Counted from the stretch's first letter, positions 8,563-18,006 are shown. The stretch is DNA of 64,000 nucleotides from Haloechinothrix alba (GCF_900188115.1 NZ_FZNW01000011.1:62001-126000), one strand, 5' to 3'. Numbers and translations are program-made. The notes: a model not told the origin generated them from the letters alone.

Positions 8563-9519
8563 TCAGTCGACCAGGGTCCTGCCGGTCAGCCTGAGGAACA
8601 CGTCCTCGAGCGTGCTGCGCCGGACAAGGCAGGACAGCGGCTGCACCCCACGCGCATGCGTGGCGCTCAGGGCCGCCTCACCGTTCTCGGTGTAGAGCAG
8701 CACCCGGTCCGGCAGCACCTCGACCCGGTCGGCCAGCCCGTCCACGGTGGAGGCGACGTCGCCGGACTCACCCGGCGCGAACCGCAGCTCGAGCACCTCA
8801 CGGGTGGAGTAGCTCGCGATCAGCTCCGGCGGCGAGCCCTCCGCGACGATCCGGCCGTTGTCCATGATCACCAGCCGGTCGCACAGCTGCTCTGCCTCAT
8901 CCATGTAGTGCGTCGTGATGAGCAGGGTGACGCCGAGCTGTTTGAGCCGGAACAATCGGTCCCACAGCAAGTGCCTGGCCTGCGGGTCCAGGCCCGTCGT
9001 CGGCTCGTCCAGCAGTAGCAGGTCCGGGTCGTTGACCAGCGAACGGGCGATGGTCAACCGCCGCTTCATCCCCCCGGACAACGTGTCCACCTCGTCGTCG
9101 GCACGCTCGGTGAGCTGCGCGAACTCCATCAGCTCGGTCGCCTTGGCCCGGACGTGCGCCCGGGACAGGCCGAAGTAGCGGCCGTAGACCTGCAGGTTCT
9201 GCCGGATGCTGAGCTCGGTGTCCAGGTTGTCCTCCTGGGGCACCACGCCCAGGCGTGCACGGATACTCGGACCGTCGATCTGCGGGTCCATGTCGAGCAC
9301 CCGCAGATCGCCGTCCGAGCGTGGGGACACGCAGCCGACCATGCGCATCGCGGAGGACTTACCCGCGCCGTTCGGGCCGAGAAACCCGAACGCCTCGCCC
9401 TTGAAGACCTCCACGTCGATGCCGCGCACGGCTTCGACCTCGCCGAACCGCTTGACCAGCGCCTTCGCTGAGACCAGCGGGCTCAGTTCCCGCGCGGAAC
9501 GCTCCCCGGCAGCAGCCAT
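8563..9519 (-). CDS. ABC exporter ATP-binding protein
   Basis: Cytoplasmic ATPase that powers the two downstream permeases, 318 aa from the ATG at 9519, which follows GGTGGAGG; a GTG five codons upstream is possible. Walker A is FLGPNGAGKSSAMRM, the Q-loop PQEDNLDTE, the signature DTLSGGMKRRLTIAR, Walker B LLLLDEPTTGLDP and the switch His TTHYMDEAEQ. The C-terminal 90 residues are the regulatory tail seen in NodI/DrrA-type exporters. First gene of a tightly packed three-gene operon. Confidence 0.93.
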   Translation of the reverse strand: MAAAGERSARELSPLVSAKALVKRFGEVEAVRGIDVEVFKGEAFGFLGPNGAGKSSAMRMVGCVSPRSDGDLRVLDMDPQIDGPSIRARLGVVPQEDNLDTELSIRQNLQVYGRYFGLSRAHVRAKATELMEFAQLTERADDEVDTLSGGMKRRLTIARSLVNDPDLLLLDEPTTGLDPQARHLLWDRLFRLKQLGVTLLITTHYMDEAEQLCDRLVIMDNGRIVAEGSPPELIASYSTREVLELRFAPGESGDVASTVDGLADRVEVLPDRVLLYTENGEAALSATHARGVQPLSCLVRRSTLEDVFLRLTGRTLVD

Positions 9520-9622
9520 GCCTCCACCTTGCACCTTCGAGTTCAGTGGAGGTCAAGGAACGTCACGTTCGAGCACCCTCCACGCGTGGAGACCCTAGCC
9601 GCGGGGACCGGCGCGCGCAGGC

Positions 9623-10033
9623 TCAGTGCTCCGGGAACCACAGCTTGATCTCGCGCTCGGCCGACTCGGCCGAGTCCGAGCCGTGCACGAGGTTGTACTG
9701 CACCTCGAGTCCGTAGTCGCCGCGCAGTGTGCCGGGGGCTGCCTTGTCCACCGGATCGGTACCGCCCGCGATCTGGCGGAACGCCGCCACCGCGCGCGGC
9801 CCCTCGACGATCGCGGCCACCACCGGGCCGGAGGTGATGAACTCGAGCAGGTCCTCGTAGAACGGCTTGCCCTGATGCTCGGCGTAGTGCTCCTCGGCAA
9901 CCGACCGGGAGACCGACCGCAGTTCCAGCGCGGCCAGGCTCAGGCCCTTCTTCTCGATACGCGAGATGACTTCACCAACAAGGCCCTTACCGACGCCGTC
10001 GGGCTTGACCAGCACAAGTGTGCGCTCGTTCAC
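9623..10033 (-). CDS. ndk: Nucleoside diphosphate kinase
   Basis: Transfers the gamma-phosphate of ATP to NDPs through a phosphohistidine. The protein is 136 aa, the normal length. The start is GTG 10033 ([20 protein letters not shown]), preceded by AAAGGA. The active-site histidine lies in [12 protein letters not shown], and the GTLRGDYG and PGTLR segments are typical. It belongs to the conserved core (valS-folC-DUF4233-ndk-rne), although other genes have been inserted on both sides here. Confidence 0.97.
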   Translation of the reverse strand: MNERTLVLVKPDGVGKGLVGEVISRIEKKGLSLAALELRSVSRSVAEEHYAEHQGKPFYEDLLEFITSGPVVAAIVEGPRAVAAFRQIAGGTDPVDKAAPGTLRGDYGLEVQYNLVHGSDSAESAEREIKLWFPEH

Positions 10034-10161
10034 GATAGTTCGTTCCTTTGCGTTCCCGTCGGATGTTCCCCCGCAGCTTACGACGCCGGCACCCGGCGGC
10101 ATGCCGAGAGGGTCCGGGTACCGCCGGGCACCTGTGCCCGCGCGGAGGTGTGTGCACCACG

Positions 10162-11439
10162 TCAGGACCGTCCGTGCCTGCGGGTCGTCACCACCGAGCG
10201 GGTGTCCAGCGTCATGTGGTCGAGCTCGTCGACAGAGTCCTTCAGGCGCACCCGGCCGGTTTCGGCGTCCTCGACGTCCACCACCTTGGACAGCAGCTTC
10301 ATGGTCTCGGCGTGCTCGGACTGCGCCGCGAGCGCGACGGCCCGACCCAGCTCGTGCGTAGCGGTGTCCGGGTCGCCGGAACGGTGGGCGTCCAGCCCGT
10401 GCCGGATGGCTGTCGCCAGCTCGACCTGTCCCGTGTAGTGCGCCACCTGCGGATCGAGGGCACCGTAGTAGGCGGGGTCATCGGTCCATGTGGCGAGGAC
10501 CTTGCCGCGGCCGAGTACCTCACCGGCCGCGTCGACGACGCTGACCCGGCACGCCAGCATGGTGTCGCCGACCCCGGCCGCGGGTACGGCGATACGCACC
10601 TGGAAGGCCCTCGTCTCGGACTCCCACGCGCCTGTCGCGTAGTCGCAGGCCTGAACGTGGGCGTTCTCCTGATGCGCGGTCAGGTCGAGCACGGCAGGGT
10701 CGACCTGCCGGACGACCGTGACGGCCGCTTCCTTCGGGGTCCACAGCCGTAGCGTGACGTCGGGAACGGACTTGCGCATCGCCCGCTCGATCATGGCGGC
10801 GAAGTCGGTGACCAGCTCGTCGGGCTCGGCCACGATGTCGACCGTGCCCAGCAGCGCCTCCGATATCTGGCGAAGCTCGCTGACCAGCCAGTCCGTGCCG
10901 ACACCGCGGCAGTCGCAGCGGAACGTGTCCTGCAGCTCCGTCAACGCCGCGGAGACAGCCTCGGGCTGTTCCGAGGTGTTGCGCCCGTCGGTGAGCAGGA
11001 TGGCGTGCCGGAGCTCGTACTCGCTCCCGGCGAACAGCGCGCCCGCCGCACGCAGCCACCGGCTCATCGCGGTGCCGCCGCCTGCGGTGATCTCGTCAAC
11101 GGCGCGCTTGGCCTCGTACCTCGTGGTGTCGCCTGCCACCGCGAGCTCCGAGGAGTCCGGGTAGATCATGGTCGTTTCGTGCGTGCCTGCGACGATGGCG
11201 AAACCCGCGCCGTCGCGCAAGCTGTCGATCGCGGCGTGCGCGGCGCGCTTGGCCGCGGCCAGCTTGCTCGGCCGGTGCATCGAGGCCGAGCAGTCGAGCA
11301 GGATCACCACCGCGACCGACGGTCGCAGCTCCTGCGCGGGCGGGTGCGCGGTGACCGTCACGATCGCATCGACCGTGTCCGCTCCCCGTGGCAGGTACCG
11401 GTTCTGCGCGACCTCGACATCGAAGTGTGGCTGCTCCAT
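10162..11439 (-). CDS. von Willebrand factor A domain protein (TerY-like partner)
   Basis: Cytosolic vWA protein of 425 aa. The MIDAS metal site is complete: DCSASM (DxSxS, about residue 50), Thr in GGGTAMSRW and Asp in LLTDGRN. After the vWA domain (about 40-220) comes a beta-rich region and a helical C-terminus. The ATG at 11439 overlaps the TGA of the PP2C gene as ATGA, so it is translated with it. In TerY-P-type systems a vWA protein is paired with a PP2C phosphatase and a kinase, exactly the three adjacent products here. The partner or substrate bound by the vWA domain is unknown. A GTG at 11448 is an alternative start. Confidence 0.88.
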   Translation of the reverse strand: MEQPHFDVEVAQNRYLPRGADTVDAIVTVTAHPPAQELRPSVAVVILLDCSASMHRPSKLAAAKRAAHAAIDSLRDGAGFAIVAGTHETTMIYPDSSELAVAGDTTRYEAKRAVDEITAGGGTAMSRWLRAAGALFAGSEYELRHAILLTDGRNTSEQPEAVSAALTELQDTFRCDCRGVGTDWLVSELRQISEALLGTVDIVAEPDELVTDFAAMIERAMRKSVPDVTLRLWTPKEAAVTVVRQVDPAVLDLTAHQENAHVQACDYATGAWESETRAFQVRIAVPAAGVGDTMLACRVSVVDAAGEVLGRGKVLATWTDDPAYYGALDPQVAHYTGQVELATAIRHGLDAHRSGDPDTATHELGRAVALAAQSEHAETMKLLSKVVDVEDAETGRVRLKDSVDELDHMTLDTRSVVTTRRHGRS

Positions 11440-12833
11440 CACGGCCACCTTCTCCCCGCCGGGAAGGGCACGGCAATCACCGCGACGTTGTCGCGGCCTC
11501 CCTCGGACAGCGCATACCCCACCAGACCGGCCGCCGCACCGGCCGCGCTGCCGTGCGTCAGGACCCGGGCCGCGAGCGTGCCCGGGTCATCCAGGTAACC
11601 CCACAACCCGTCGGTGCACAACACGAGCACGCCGGCACGGTCCGGGCGGACCGTGCTTACCTGCGGGTCCGTACCGTCGGAGTCGGCACCGAGCCACCGG
11701 GTCAGGGTGTGCGCGGCCCGCATGCCATCGGCGAGGTAGGTGTTGCGCACCGTATGGTCGGTGGTCAGGCAGGTGACGCCCTCGCCGGGACCACCGTGCG
11801 CACCGGCAGCATCCGCCCGGGCACCGGGGGCCACCCAGTACGCCCGGCTGTCGCCCAGCCACGCCACCGTGACCTCGGCCCCGGTCACCACGGCGGAGAC
11901 GTACGTCGTCGCAGGCGTGTCCTCCTCGGCCGGACCGGGCTCGGCGAGGGCGTTGACCGCGTCACCGGCAGCCGCTATCGCCATGGTGCTGGCCTTGCGC
12001 GCGTCCAGCCCGTCGGCGAGACAGCCGAGCAGCTCGGCCGCCCCGGCATCCGCGGCGTTCTGCGCCGCCTGACCGGCCATCGCACCGGAACCGACGCCGT
12101 CGCAGACGACCGCGGCGACGTACTCCGGCTGCGCGGCGTCCCCGGTGAAACCGAACGCCATGGCGTCGGCGTTGGACTCGCGCACCCGCCCCCTGTCGCT
12201 GACTCCTGCCACGACACCCACGTCATCGGCCATCCGGTCCCTGCCGGTCGGTTGGCGAAGGCCGCACCTCAGGCAGTACCCGTCCTCGTCCACGTCGCGG
12301 TACTCGCAGTGCACGCAGCCATCCTGGCTGTCCCGCACGGAACCGCCGACCGGCGTCACGGTGATGCGCGTCCGGGCATCCGGGGACCGCACGGCCGCCT
12401 CGTCCAGTGCAGCCTCACCGGGCCATACCGGCTCCGCCTGCGGCGCGGACTCGTGCAGCGGCCCGGCCGGCTCCGCCGTCGTGGTCGGCTCGGCGGGCCC
12501 GCCCTGTACAGCCCTCGTGGGGGACTCGCCGACGGGCCGGACCGGGATGGCCCGTGTCGGGGGTTCGGCGATGGGCCACGCCGGATCGGCCCTCGTCGGG
12601 AGGTCGGCGACGGGCCACTGCGTCAGAGCCCTCGTCATGGCCTCCGCTGCGAAGGAGTCCGCCCGCGGTTCGGTGCCCGGCGGCTCCGTCACCCGTGCCG
12701 CGGCCTCCGCCCGCGGCTCGGGCGGGACCGCCGCGGCGCCCGCCGTAGACTCGCCGATCCGGCCCCCACAGGCCTCACAGAACACGTCCCCGGGCCGTGC
12801 CGGCTCGCCGCAGGAAGGGCACCGTGTCGACAT
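11439..12833 (-). CDS. PP2C-family Ser/Thr protein phosphatase with N-terminal zinc ribbons
   Basis: Metal-dependent phosphatase of 464 aa, probably opposing the upstream PknG-like kinase. The N-terminus carries a zinc ribbon CPSCGEPARPGDVFCEACGG. After an Ala/Pro-rich linker a second one follows, CVHCEYRDVDEDGYCLRCG (about residue 180). The PP2C core (about 210-460) has VSDRGRVRESNADA, AAVVCDGVGSGAMAG, VAWLGDSRAYWV, LVLCTDGLWGYL and GGRDNVAVI, so the metal-binding aspartates are present. The ATG at 12833 overlaps the kinase TGA (TGATG) and its own TGA overlaps the vWA ATG. The second ribbon resembles the one starting the kinase, suggesting a shared docking partner. Confidence 0.92.
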   Translation of the reverse strand: MSTRCPSCGEPARPGDVFCEACGGRIGESTAGAAAVPPEPRAEAAARVTEPPGTEPRADSFAAEAMTRALTQWPVADLPTRADPAWPIAEPPTRAIPVRPVGESPTRAVQGGPAEPTTTAEPAGPLHESAPQAEPVWPGEAALDEAAVRSPDARTRITVTPVGGSVRDSQDGCVHCEYRDVDEDGYCLRCGLRQPTGRDRMADDVGVVAGVSDRGRVRESNADAMAFGFTGDAAQPEYVAAVVCDGVGSGAMAGQAAQNAADAGAAELLGCLADGLDARKASTMAIAAAGDAVNALAEPGPAEEDTPATTYVSAVVTGAEVTVAWLGDSRAYWVAPGARADAAGAHGGPGEGVTCLTTDHTVRNTYLADGMRAAHTLTRWLGADSDGTDPQVSTVRPDRAGVLVLCTDGLWGYLDDPGTLAARVLTHGSAAGAAAGLVGYALSEGGRDNVAVIAVPFPAGRRWP

Positions 12834-15025
12834 CACAGTTGAGTCCATGGACGCACCTGGTTGGCCCGGTCGACAAGGGCGTAGCGTTCGGTCAGGCTAC
12901 TCGCGTGCCGGGCGAGCACGCGGTACCGGTGCTCGAGGGCGAACCGCAGCGGATCCTCCGTCAGCGAGCACCCCAGTACCTCGCCTGCCTGCCCGTCGTC
13001 CCCGGCGAACGACCACTCCAGCGCGGCCGCCAGCAACTCGACCTCCAACTGCACCTGCCCGACCTCGTCCATGTCGAGGTCCGCTATCCGCTCACCGGCA
13101 CCCGAGAAGTCCTCGGCGGTCAGCGACTCGGGTTCGGCTGCCACGGTGCCCACCCGCACGGCCGCGACCTGAGCGGCGAGGTGGTGTGCCGACGTCGGCG
13201 GTACCGAGCCGAGCACGGCAGCCGCCTCGGCCCGCTCACCGCCGCGCAACAACACCCTGGCCAGCCCGAAAGCCGCGCTGACGAACGACCGGTCGGTCCG
13301 CCACACGATGCGGTAGTAGTGCTCGGCGTCGACCAGATCGTCGAGGAGCTCGGCGCAGACGGCCAACCCCAGCTTGGGCGCGAGCTCACCGGGCAGCATG
13401 CCCAGCACCGAGTCGAACTCGCCGCGCGCCCGCACCGGGTCGGCGGCCGCGAGCGCGGCCAGCGCTATCGCCCAGCGCGCACGCCAGGTCCCGTCCTCGT
13501 CCGCCGCGTCGGCCTCGTTCCGGGCCCCCTGCCGATCGCCGAGCTCGATCAACGCACGAACCCTGCGTAGCCGCACCTCGGTTGTGACGGGCACGTCACG
13601 CAGCGACGCGAGCAGCTCCGTCGGCGAGGCCGCCGCGAGGGTGGTCAGCAGGTCCGCGGCGGGGTCGGCCGTGTCCACCCGGGGCACCGGCAGCTCGTGA
13701 GCGACCTCGTCCAGCTCTGTCGTTCTCAGCGCCGCCCCGGACGAACCGCCGGTGGCGAACCCGTGCAGCTCCGGCCCGAAGTGTGTGGACGCGGCCTGCC
13801 GGGGCTGCCCGTCGGAGGCCGCCATGACCTCCCGGAGCACGCCGGTAAGCTGCTCGGCCATCTCGGGAGCGGAGCCGAACCGGCGCGCCGGGTCGGGATG
13901 GCAGGCCCGCAGCAGCGCCCTGCGGAACGACTCGCGCTCGGCGAGCAGCCGGGCCTCGGACGGAGGCGGGAGCCGCGTGGCATAGCTGCCGGTGAAGTCG
14001 AACGGGATGGTGAGCACGGCCAACGTCCGCCCCATGGCGTACAGGTCCGAGGCCACCGACGGCCCCTGCTCGGTGACCTCGGGTGCCTGGTACCCGACGG
14101 TGCCGTAGACGGCGGCCGAGACGTCGCCCGCGTGCCGCACCGCCCCCAGGTCGATCAGTTTGAGCAGCTCCTGGGTCTGCACCATGTTGTCCGGTTTGAC
14201 GTCGCAGTACAGCAAGCCCTCGTCGTGCAGGTAGCCGATGGGGCGCAGCGCCTCGATGGTGTAGGCGAGCGCCTGCTCGACCGGCAGGCTCGCCTGCCCG
14301 TCGTGTTCCCGCCGCCGCTGTTTGACCAGGTCCTTCAACGACTGCCCGCCGACGTACTCCATCACGATGTAGCCGGTGCTGCCACCGTCGGACTCGCTGT
14401 GCTGGACGAAATTGTGGATCTTGACGATGTTCGGGTGCTCGACCTTGGCCAGGAAGTGCCGCTCGGCGATCACCGCCGCTGTCGCGTCGGCGTCGGCGCT
14501 GTCGATCAGCCCCTTGAGCACCACCCACCGATCCGACACTGCGCGGTCGCGGGCGAGGTACACCCAGCCCAACCCGCCGTGGGCCAGGCAGCCCAGAACC
14601 TCGTACTGGTCGTGCACGACATCCCCCGGCCCCATGGCCGGTGTGAACCGGTAGCGCTGACCACACTGCGGGCAGAAACCGTCCGAGCGGGCGGGGCGGT
14701 CCGCGCGGGAGCGACCCACCTCGCTGCCGCACCGGGCGCAGAAGCGCTGATTCTCGGGAACGCGCGGGTCGGTAATGACGACTTCCGCCGGATCCCGGTA
14801 CGGGACCGGCGGCACGTCGACCAGACCGGCGCCGAGCATTCCCCGGCCGGATGTGCCCGGACGCGAGGGCGCCGAGCCGGTCGTGACCGATGGGCGCGAC
14901 CACGTCGCCACGCTGTCCGTGCGGGTGGAGGGGCGGCCTCCGTTCTCGGCCTGCAGCCCACACGACTCGCAAAAGCCGTCCTCGTCGATCACTCCCGCGC
15001 AGCCGACGCGCGGGCACCAAGTCAT
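12833..15025 (-). CDS. pknG: PknG-like Ser/Thr protein kinase
   Basis: Soluble kinase of 730 aa, close to mycobacterial PknG (about 750). An N-terminal zinc ribbon (CPRVGC ... DEDGFCESCG) is followed by a rubredoxin-like metal site (RFCARCGSEV and GFCPQCGQRY, about 90-125). The kinase domain follows (about 137-400): glycine loop CLAHGGLGWVYLARD, VAIK-like lysine WVVLKGL, catalytic loop LLYCDVKPDNM, DFG replaced by DLG in LKLIDLGAV, and APE-like QAPEV. The C-terminal 300 residues are TPR-like helices (RARGEFDSVLGMLPGELAPK). In mycobacteria and corynebacteria PknG phosphorylates OdhI/GarA to tune the TCA cycle, and its genes are pknG-glnH-glnX as here. Odd: the TGATG overlap with a PP2C gene. 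Confidence 0.94.
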   Translation of the reverse strand: MTWCPRVGCAGVIDEDGFCESCGLQAENGGRPSTRTDSVATWSRPSVTTGSAPSRPGTSGRGMLGAGLVDVPPVPYRDPAEVVITDPRVPENQRFCARCGSEVGRSRADRPARSDGFCPQCGQRYRFTPAMGPGDVVHDQYEVLGCLAHGGLGWVYLARDRAVSDRWVVLKGLIDSADADATAAVIAERHFLAKVEHPNIVKIHNFVQHSESDGGSTGYIVMEYVGGQSLKDLVKQRRREHDGQASLPVEQALAYTIEALRPIGYLHDEGLLYCDVKPDNMVQTQELLKLIDLGAVRHAGDVSAAVYGTVGYQAPEVTEQGPSVASDLYAMGRTLAVLTIPFDFTGSYATRLPPPSEARLLAERESFRRALLRACHPDPARRFGSAPEMAEQLTGVLREVMAASDGQPRQAASTHFGPELHGFATGGSSGAALRTTELDEVAHELPVPRVDTADPAADLLTTLAAASPTELLASLRDVPVTTEVRLRRVRALIELGDRQGARNEADAADEDGTWRARWAIALAALAAADPVRARGEFDSVLGMLPGELAPKLGLAVCAELLDDLVDAEHYYRIVWRTDRSFVSAAFGLARVLLRGGERAEAAAVLGSVPPTSAHHLAAQVAAVRVGTVAAEPESLTAEDFSGAGERIADLDMDEVGQVQLEVELLAAALEWSFAGDDGQAGEVLGCSLTEDPLRFALEHRYRVLARHASSLTERYALVDRANQVRPWTQL

Positions 15026-15184
15026 GCCGCTCTCCCCTCTTCGCTACATCCACAACGCGGGCCACACCGGGCGAATCTCGAGTCTAGATACGAAACCACT
15101 CCTTCCCCAGGTACTTCGCACGTCCGGCAACGGCCCCGGCCGGACCGGCGAGACAGCGACCATCGAGACACCGGGTCGGGCTCC

Positions 15185-16156
15185 CTACCGGTACGTGGGT
15201 TCCGGCGGCTCGGCCGGGCCGAGGGCCGGTTCGAGCCAGGTGGCGTACAGCTCCGACCATCGCTGCTGGCGAAGCTCCTCGAGGAAGGCATTGACGTAAC
15301 GCACCATGTCCTCGTTTCCCTTGGGTATCCCGATGCCGTACGGCTCGCTGCTGATCCGCTCCCCGACGATCTCGGTGGTCGGGTCCTGCTCGGCCATCCC
15401 CGCGAGGATCGTGTCGTCCGTGGAGATCGCCTCGACCTGCCCCTGCTGCAGCAACACCAAGCAGTCCGAGATGCTGTCCACCTCCACCAGTTCCGGCCGG
15501 GGGTCGGCGGCGTCGACGTTCACCGACGATGTCGACCCGCGCGGGGCGCAGACCGGCTCACCCCCGAGATCGGCGAGCGAGGAGTAGCTGGAGTCCTCAC
15601 GAACGAGCACCCGCTGACCTGCCACGTAGTACACACTGGAGAAATCGATGTGCTCGCGCCGCTCGCAGTTCATCGTCATCATGAAGACCACGACGTCCAC
15701 CGCGCCCTCGGTGAGGGCGGGGATGCGGTCCGCAACGGACAAGGCCGTGAACTGCACCTTGTCCGGGTCACCCAGCAACGCGTCCGCCAGCTCACGCGCG
15801 ATGTCGATGTCGAATCCCTCCAGCTCGCCCGTGGTGGGGTCACGGAACCCGAACAGGTGGGTGTTCTGGTCGACCCCGACGATCAGCCTGTCCCGCTCGA
15901 TGATCTCGTCCATCGTCGAGCCCTCCGGCACGTCGGTCCCGTCCGGCGGCAGACTCGCCGCGGGGTCGCCGCAGTCCTGTTCGTCGTCCTCATCGGGCTC
16001 GTCCTCCTCATCGGGCAGCTGCTCGGTCACCCCGGCGTTGGCAGGCATGGGACGCTGCGCCGGTTCGACGGGTACCAGCGTCCGGGGTTGCCCCACGGGG
16101 CCACACGCCGCCACCAGCAGCCCGAGTACGGCTATCAGGACCGTCAGACGTCTCAT
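15185..16156 (-). CDS. glnH: GlnH-like amino-acid-binding lipoprotein
   Basis: Extracytoplasmic solute-binding lipoprotein of 323 aa, known in related genera as the ligand sensor that acts with GlnX to control PknG. The ATG at 16156 (MRRLTVLIAVLGLLVAAC) gives a short signal peptide and a lipobox ending at Cys18; it overlaps the glnX TGA as ATGA. An unusual acidic linker (DEEDEPDEDDEQD) separates the anchor from the type-3 binding fold, which shows LIVGVDQNTHLFGFRD, GFDIDIARELADALLG and SVADRIPALTEGAVDVV. Family ligands are Asp, Glu and related amino acids. A 158-bp gap separates it from pknG. Confidence 0.92.
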   Translation of the reverse strand: MRRLTVLIAVLGLLVAACGPVGQPRTLVPVEPAQRPMPANAGVTEQLPDEEDEPDEDDEQDCGDPAASLPPDGTDVPEGSTMDEIIERDRLIVGVDQNTHLFGFRDPTTGELEGFDIDIARELADALLGDPDKVQFTALSVADRIPALTEGAVDVVVFMMTMNCERREHIDFSSVYYVAGQRVLVREDSSYSSLADLGGEPVCAPRGSTSSVNVDAADPRPELVEVDSISDCLVLLQQGQVEAISTDDTILAGMAEQDPTTEIVGERISSEPYGIGIPKGNEDMVRYVNAFLEELRQQRWSELYATWLEPALGPAEPPEPTYR

Positions 16157-17544
16157 CGATACTCCCTGAGGCGCTGTCTGATGCCGATCACAACCCCGCC
16201 TGCTCCGACCGCGGCCAGCGCCAGCCACCCTTCGACGAGGCCGGTCAGCGCGCGCTCGCCGGTAACCGTCGAGGTCACGAACTCCTCCCGCCCGGCCTGG
16301 ATCGCCTCGGCCAGACTGCTGTCGAGCCGCGCGAACGCGGTTCCGCTCCCCGTCTCGGACTCGGTGTCCACGGCCAGCTCGACAGCGTCGTTGTAGTCGC
16401 CGCCGTCGGCGAGATCACGCAGCGTCTCGTGGGTGCGAAGCCACCCGGTCGCACTGGCAACGGCGTCCTCGACGGGGCCGGAGAGCTGCGCGGATGCCGT
16501 GTCGCGCAACTCGCCCAGCCTGCCACCGGTGCCGTCCTGCCCGGCGATCTGCCCGGCCAGCTCGGCGAACCTGTCCTCGTATGCCTCGCCGTCTCCGCGC
16601 GCGACCAGCGCGAGCAGCTCGTCGGCCCTGGCCTGCAGAGCCGCGATCCTGGTCTGCACGAGCACGTCCACCTGCTCGGACCCGTCACGCTGTCCCGACG
16701 TGACAAGCGTGCCCTGCACCGACAGCGCGACCGCGCTCCAGATCAGACCGACGACCAGCGCCACGGTCGCCACGACGAGACCGATGTTGTACCGGCGCTT
16801 CACCAGGCGCCTGATGTGGGACTGCGCGCGCAGCAACCCCACCAGCGCGACGGCCAGCAGGGCGATCGCGATGAACGGCACGCTCGTGGTCGCCGACTGC
16901 GCCTGCGCCAGCCGCTCGCGCTGGATCCGGTACAGCTCCTCGACGGCGGGCAGGACCCGTTCCCGCATGAGATGCGAGGACTCCCGCAGGTAGGCCGCGC
17001 CCACCGGCAACCCCTGGCGGTTGTTCGCGCGCGCCGTCCCCACGAGCTCGGAGTAGACGGGGACCTGCCGAACGACCACCGAAACCTGGCGCGCGGCTTC
17101 CGCGTCCCTCACCGCATCGAAACCGGCCAGCGCCAGCGACGGCCCGACGACGGCGATGTCGTCCTCGTAGCGCACCCGCAGCTCTTCTGGCTCGTCGCCC
17201 GCTGCGAGGAACGCCATCGCCGCGGTCGCGTCGGCATCCGACAGCGCCCGGTAAACCTCCTGCACGGTCGCGGCCATCGGCTCCTGGCGATCGACGAGGT
17301 TCGCGGTGGCCTGCGCCCTGCCACTGGTCGAGGCGGCAGCCCCGACGCCGGCCGCGAGGATGACCGCGACCAGCGAGACCGCGATGATCGAGAGCCTGCC
17401 CGGCGTGGTCGACCAGCTCCGCTGCCCTCCCGCGAGGACCCGACGTACGGCAGCGCCCGCGCGGCCGGAGCGCGACCGCCGAGCCCCCGCGGCCGACTCC
17501 CCTGGCACGTGGCCATCGGGTTCGTGAGGCTGCGCTGTACTCAC
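16153..17544 (-). CDS. glnX: GlnX-like membrane sensor
   Basis: Membrane protein of 463 aa that in mycobacteria and corynebacteria passes the GlnH signal to PknG. After a basic N-terminus, a transmembrane segment lies at about residues 50-75 (LSIIAVSLVAVILAAGVG). An extracytoplasmic helical region follows, then two central spans (PFIAIALLAVALVGLL, IGLVVATVALVVGLIW), a second extracytoplasmic helical region and a C-terminal span (GWLALAAVGAGGVVIGIR). This four-helix layout with two outside domains fits the family. The start GTG 17544 is chosen because the residues before it look non-native, but the SD (AGGAG) is about 13 bases away; GTG 17586 is possible. First gene of the operon. Confidence 0.88.
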   Translation of the reverse strand: MSTAQPHEPDGHVPGESAAGARRSRSGRAGAAVRRVLAGGQRSWSTTPGRLSIIAVSLVAVILAAGVGAAASTSGRAQATANLVDRQEPMAATVQEVYRALSDADATAAMAFLAAGDEPEELRVRYEDDIAVVGPSLALAGFDAVRDAEAARQVSVVVRQVPVYSELVGTARANNRQGLPVGAAYLRESSHLMRERVLPAVEELYRIQRERLAQAQSATTSVPFIAIALLAVALVGLLRAQSHIRRLVKRRYNIGLVVATVALVVGLIWSAVALSVQGTLVTSGQRDGSEQVDVLVQTRIAALQARADELLALVARGDGEAYEDRFAELAGQIAGQDGTGGRLGELRDTASAQLSGPVEDAVASATGWLRTHETLRDLADGGDYNDAVELAVDTESETGSGTAFARLDSSLAEAIQAGREEFVTSTVTGERALTGLVEGWLALAAVGAGGVVIGIRQRLREYR

Positions 17545-17993
17545 CTGCTTACCGCTTCTCCTGCTCCTGTCCAGGGCCCGGTCCACTCATCGGGTCACTC
17601 GCCCGCCGGTCGCTCGCCGTCGCCACGCACAGCCCCCACGAGGCAGCCCCCGTCAACCGGCTCGTGAACAACTCTCCGTGTTCCCGGGCAATGTCGGGCC
17701 GTTCACCGGACACACCCCTCAGTACGCGCGTGCGTTCCGGACGGGCTGCCGTCGCGGCCGCGCCAGCCCGGTCAGTCGGTGAACAACCCTGTAGTACCGC
17801 ACCTAGCCGCGTCACACTAACAGGTGACGTCAGGATGAAGCAGGGGTAACGTACAGATCCGTCGAATCGCGAAACGTGCCCGGCATGACCTGCGCCGTCC
17901 CCTGCCCGGACGAGATCGCAGGTCGCGGGCGATACGGACGATGACGCTCCGCTACTCCTGCCGGGCTTGGCCTGCTGGGCTACTCCTGCCGGG
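17545..17993. other. Intergenic region upstream of glnX
   Basis: About 450 bp without a gene. It should contain the promoter of the glnX-glnH-pknG-PP2C-vWA operon on the minus strand. I see a TGACGTCA palindrome near 17824 but no convincing -35/-10 pair. Its right end contains the first copy of a 28-bp tandem repeat. Confidence 0.5.
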
Positions 17994-18006
17994 CTATGCC
18001 TGCTGG
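17951..18006. repeat. 28-bp tandem duplication at the end of the DUF4233 gene
   Basis: Two adjacent 28-bp copies (17951-17978 and 17979-18006) start GCTACTCCTGCCGGGCT and differ at two bases. The second copy covers the last codons and the TAG stop of the DUF4233 gene. The duplication is not a multiple of three, so it may have changed the C-terminus. Confidence 0.85.

Noticed and set aside
9526-9556. MerR-like promoter (TTGACC, 19-bp spacer, ACCT...AGGT dyad) before the exporter ATPase
   Set aside because: The -10 is poor and overlaps the ribosome-binding site, and no MerR gene is nearby; too weak to list.
10092-10128. 8-bp hairpin between ndk and the vWA gene as a terminator
   Set aside because: Stem is short with a 21-nt loop and no T-tract; not distinguishable from chance at this GC content.
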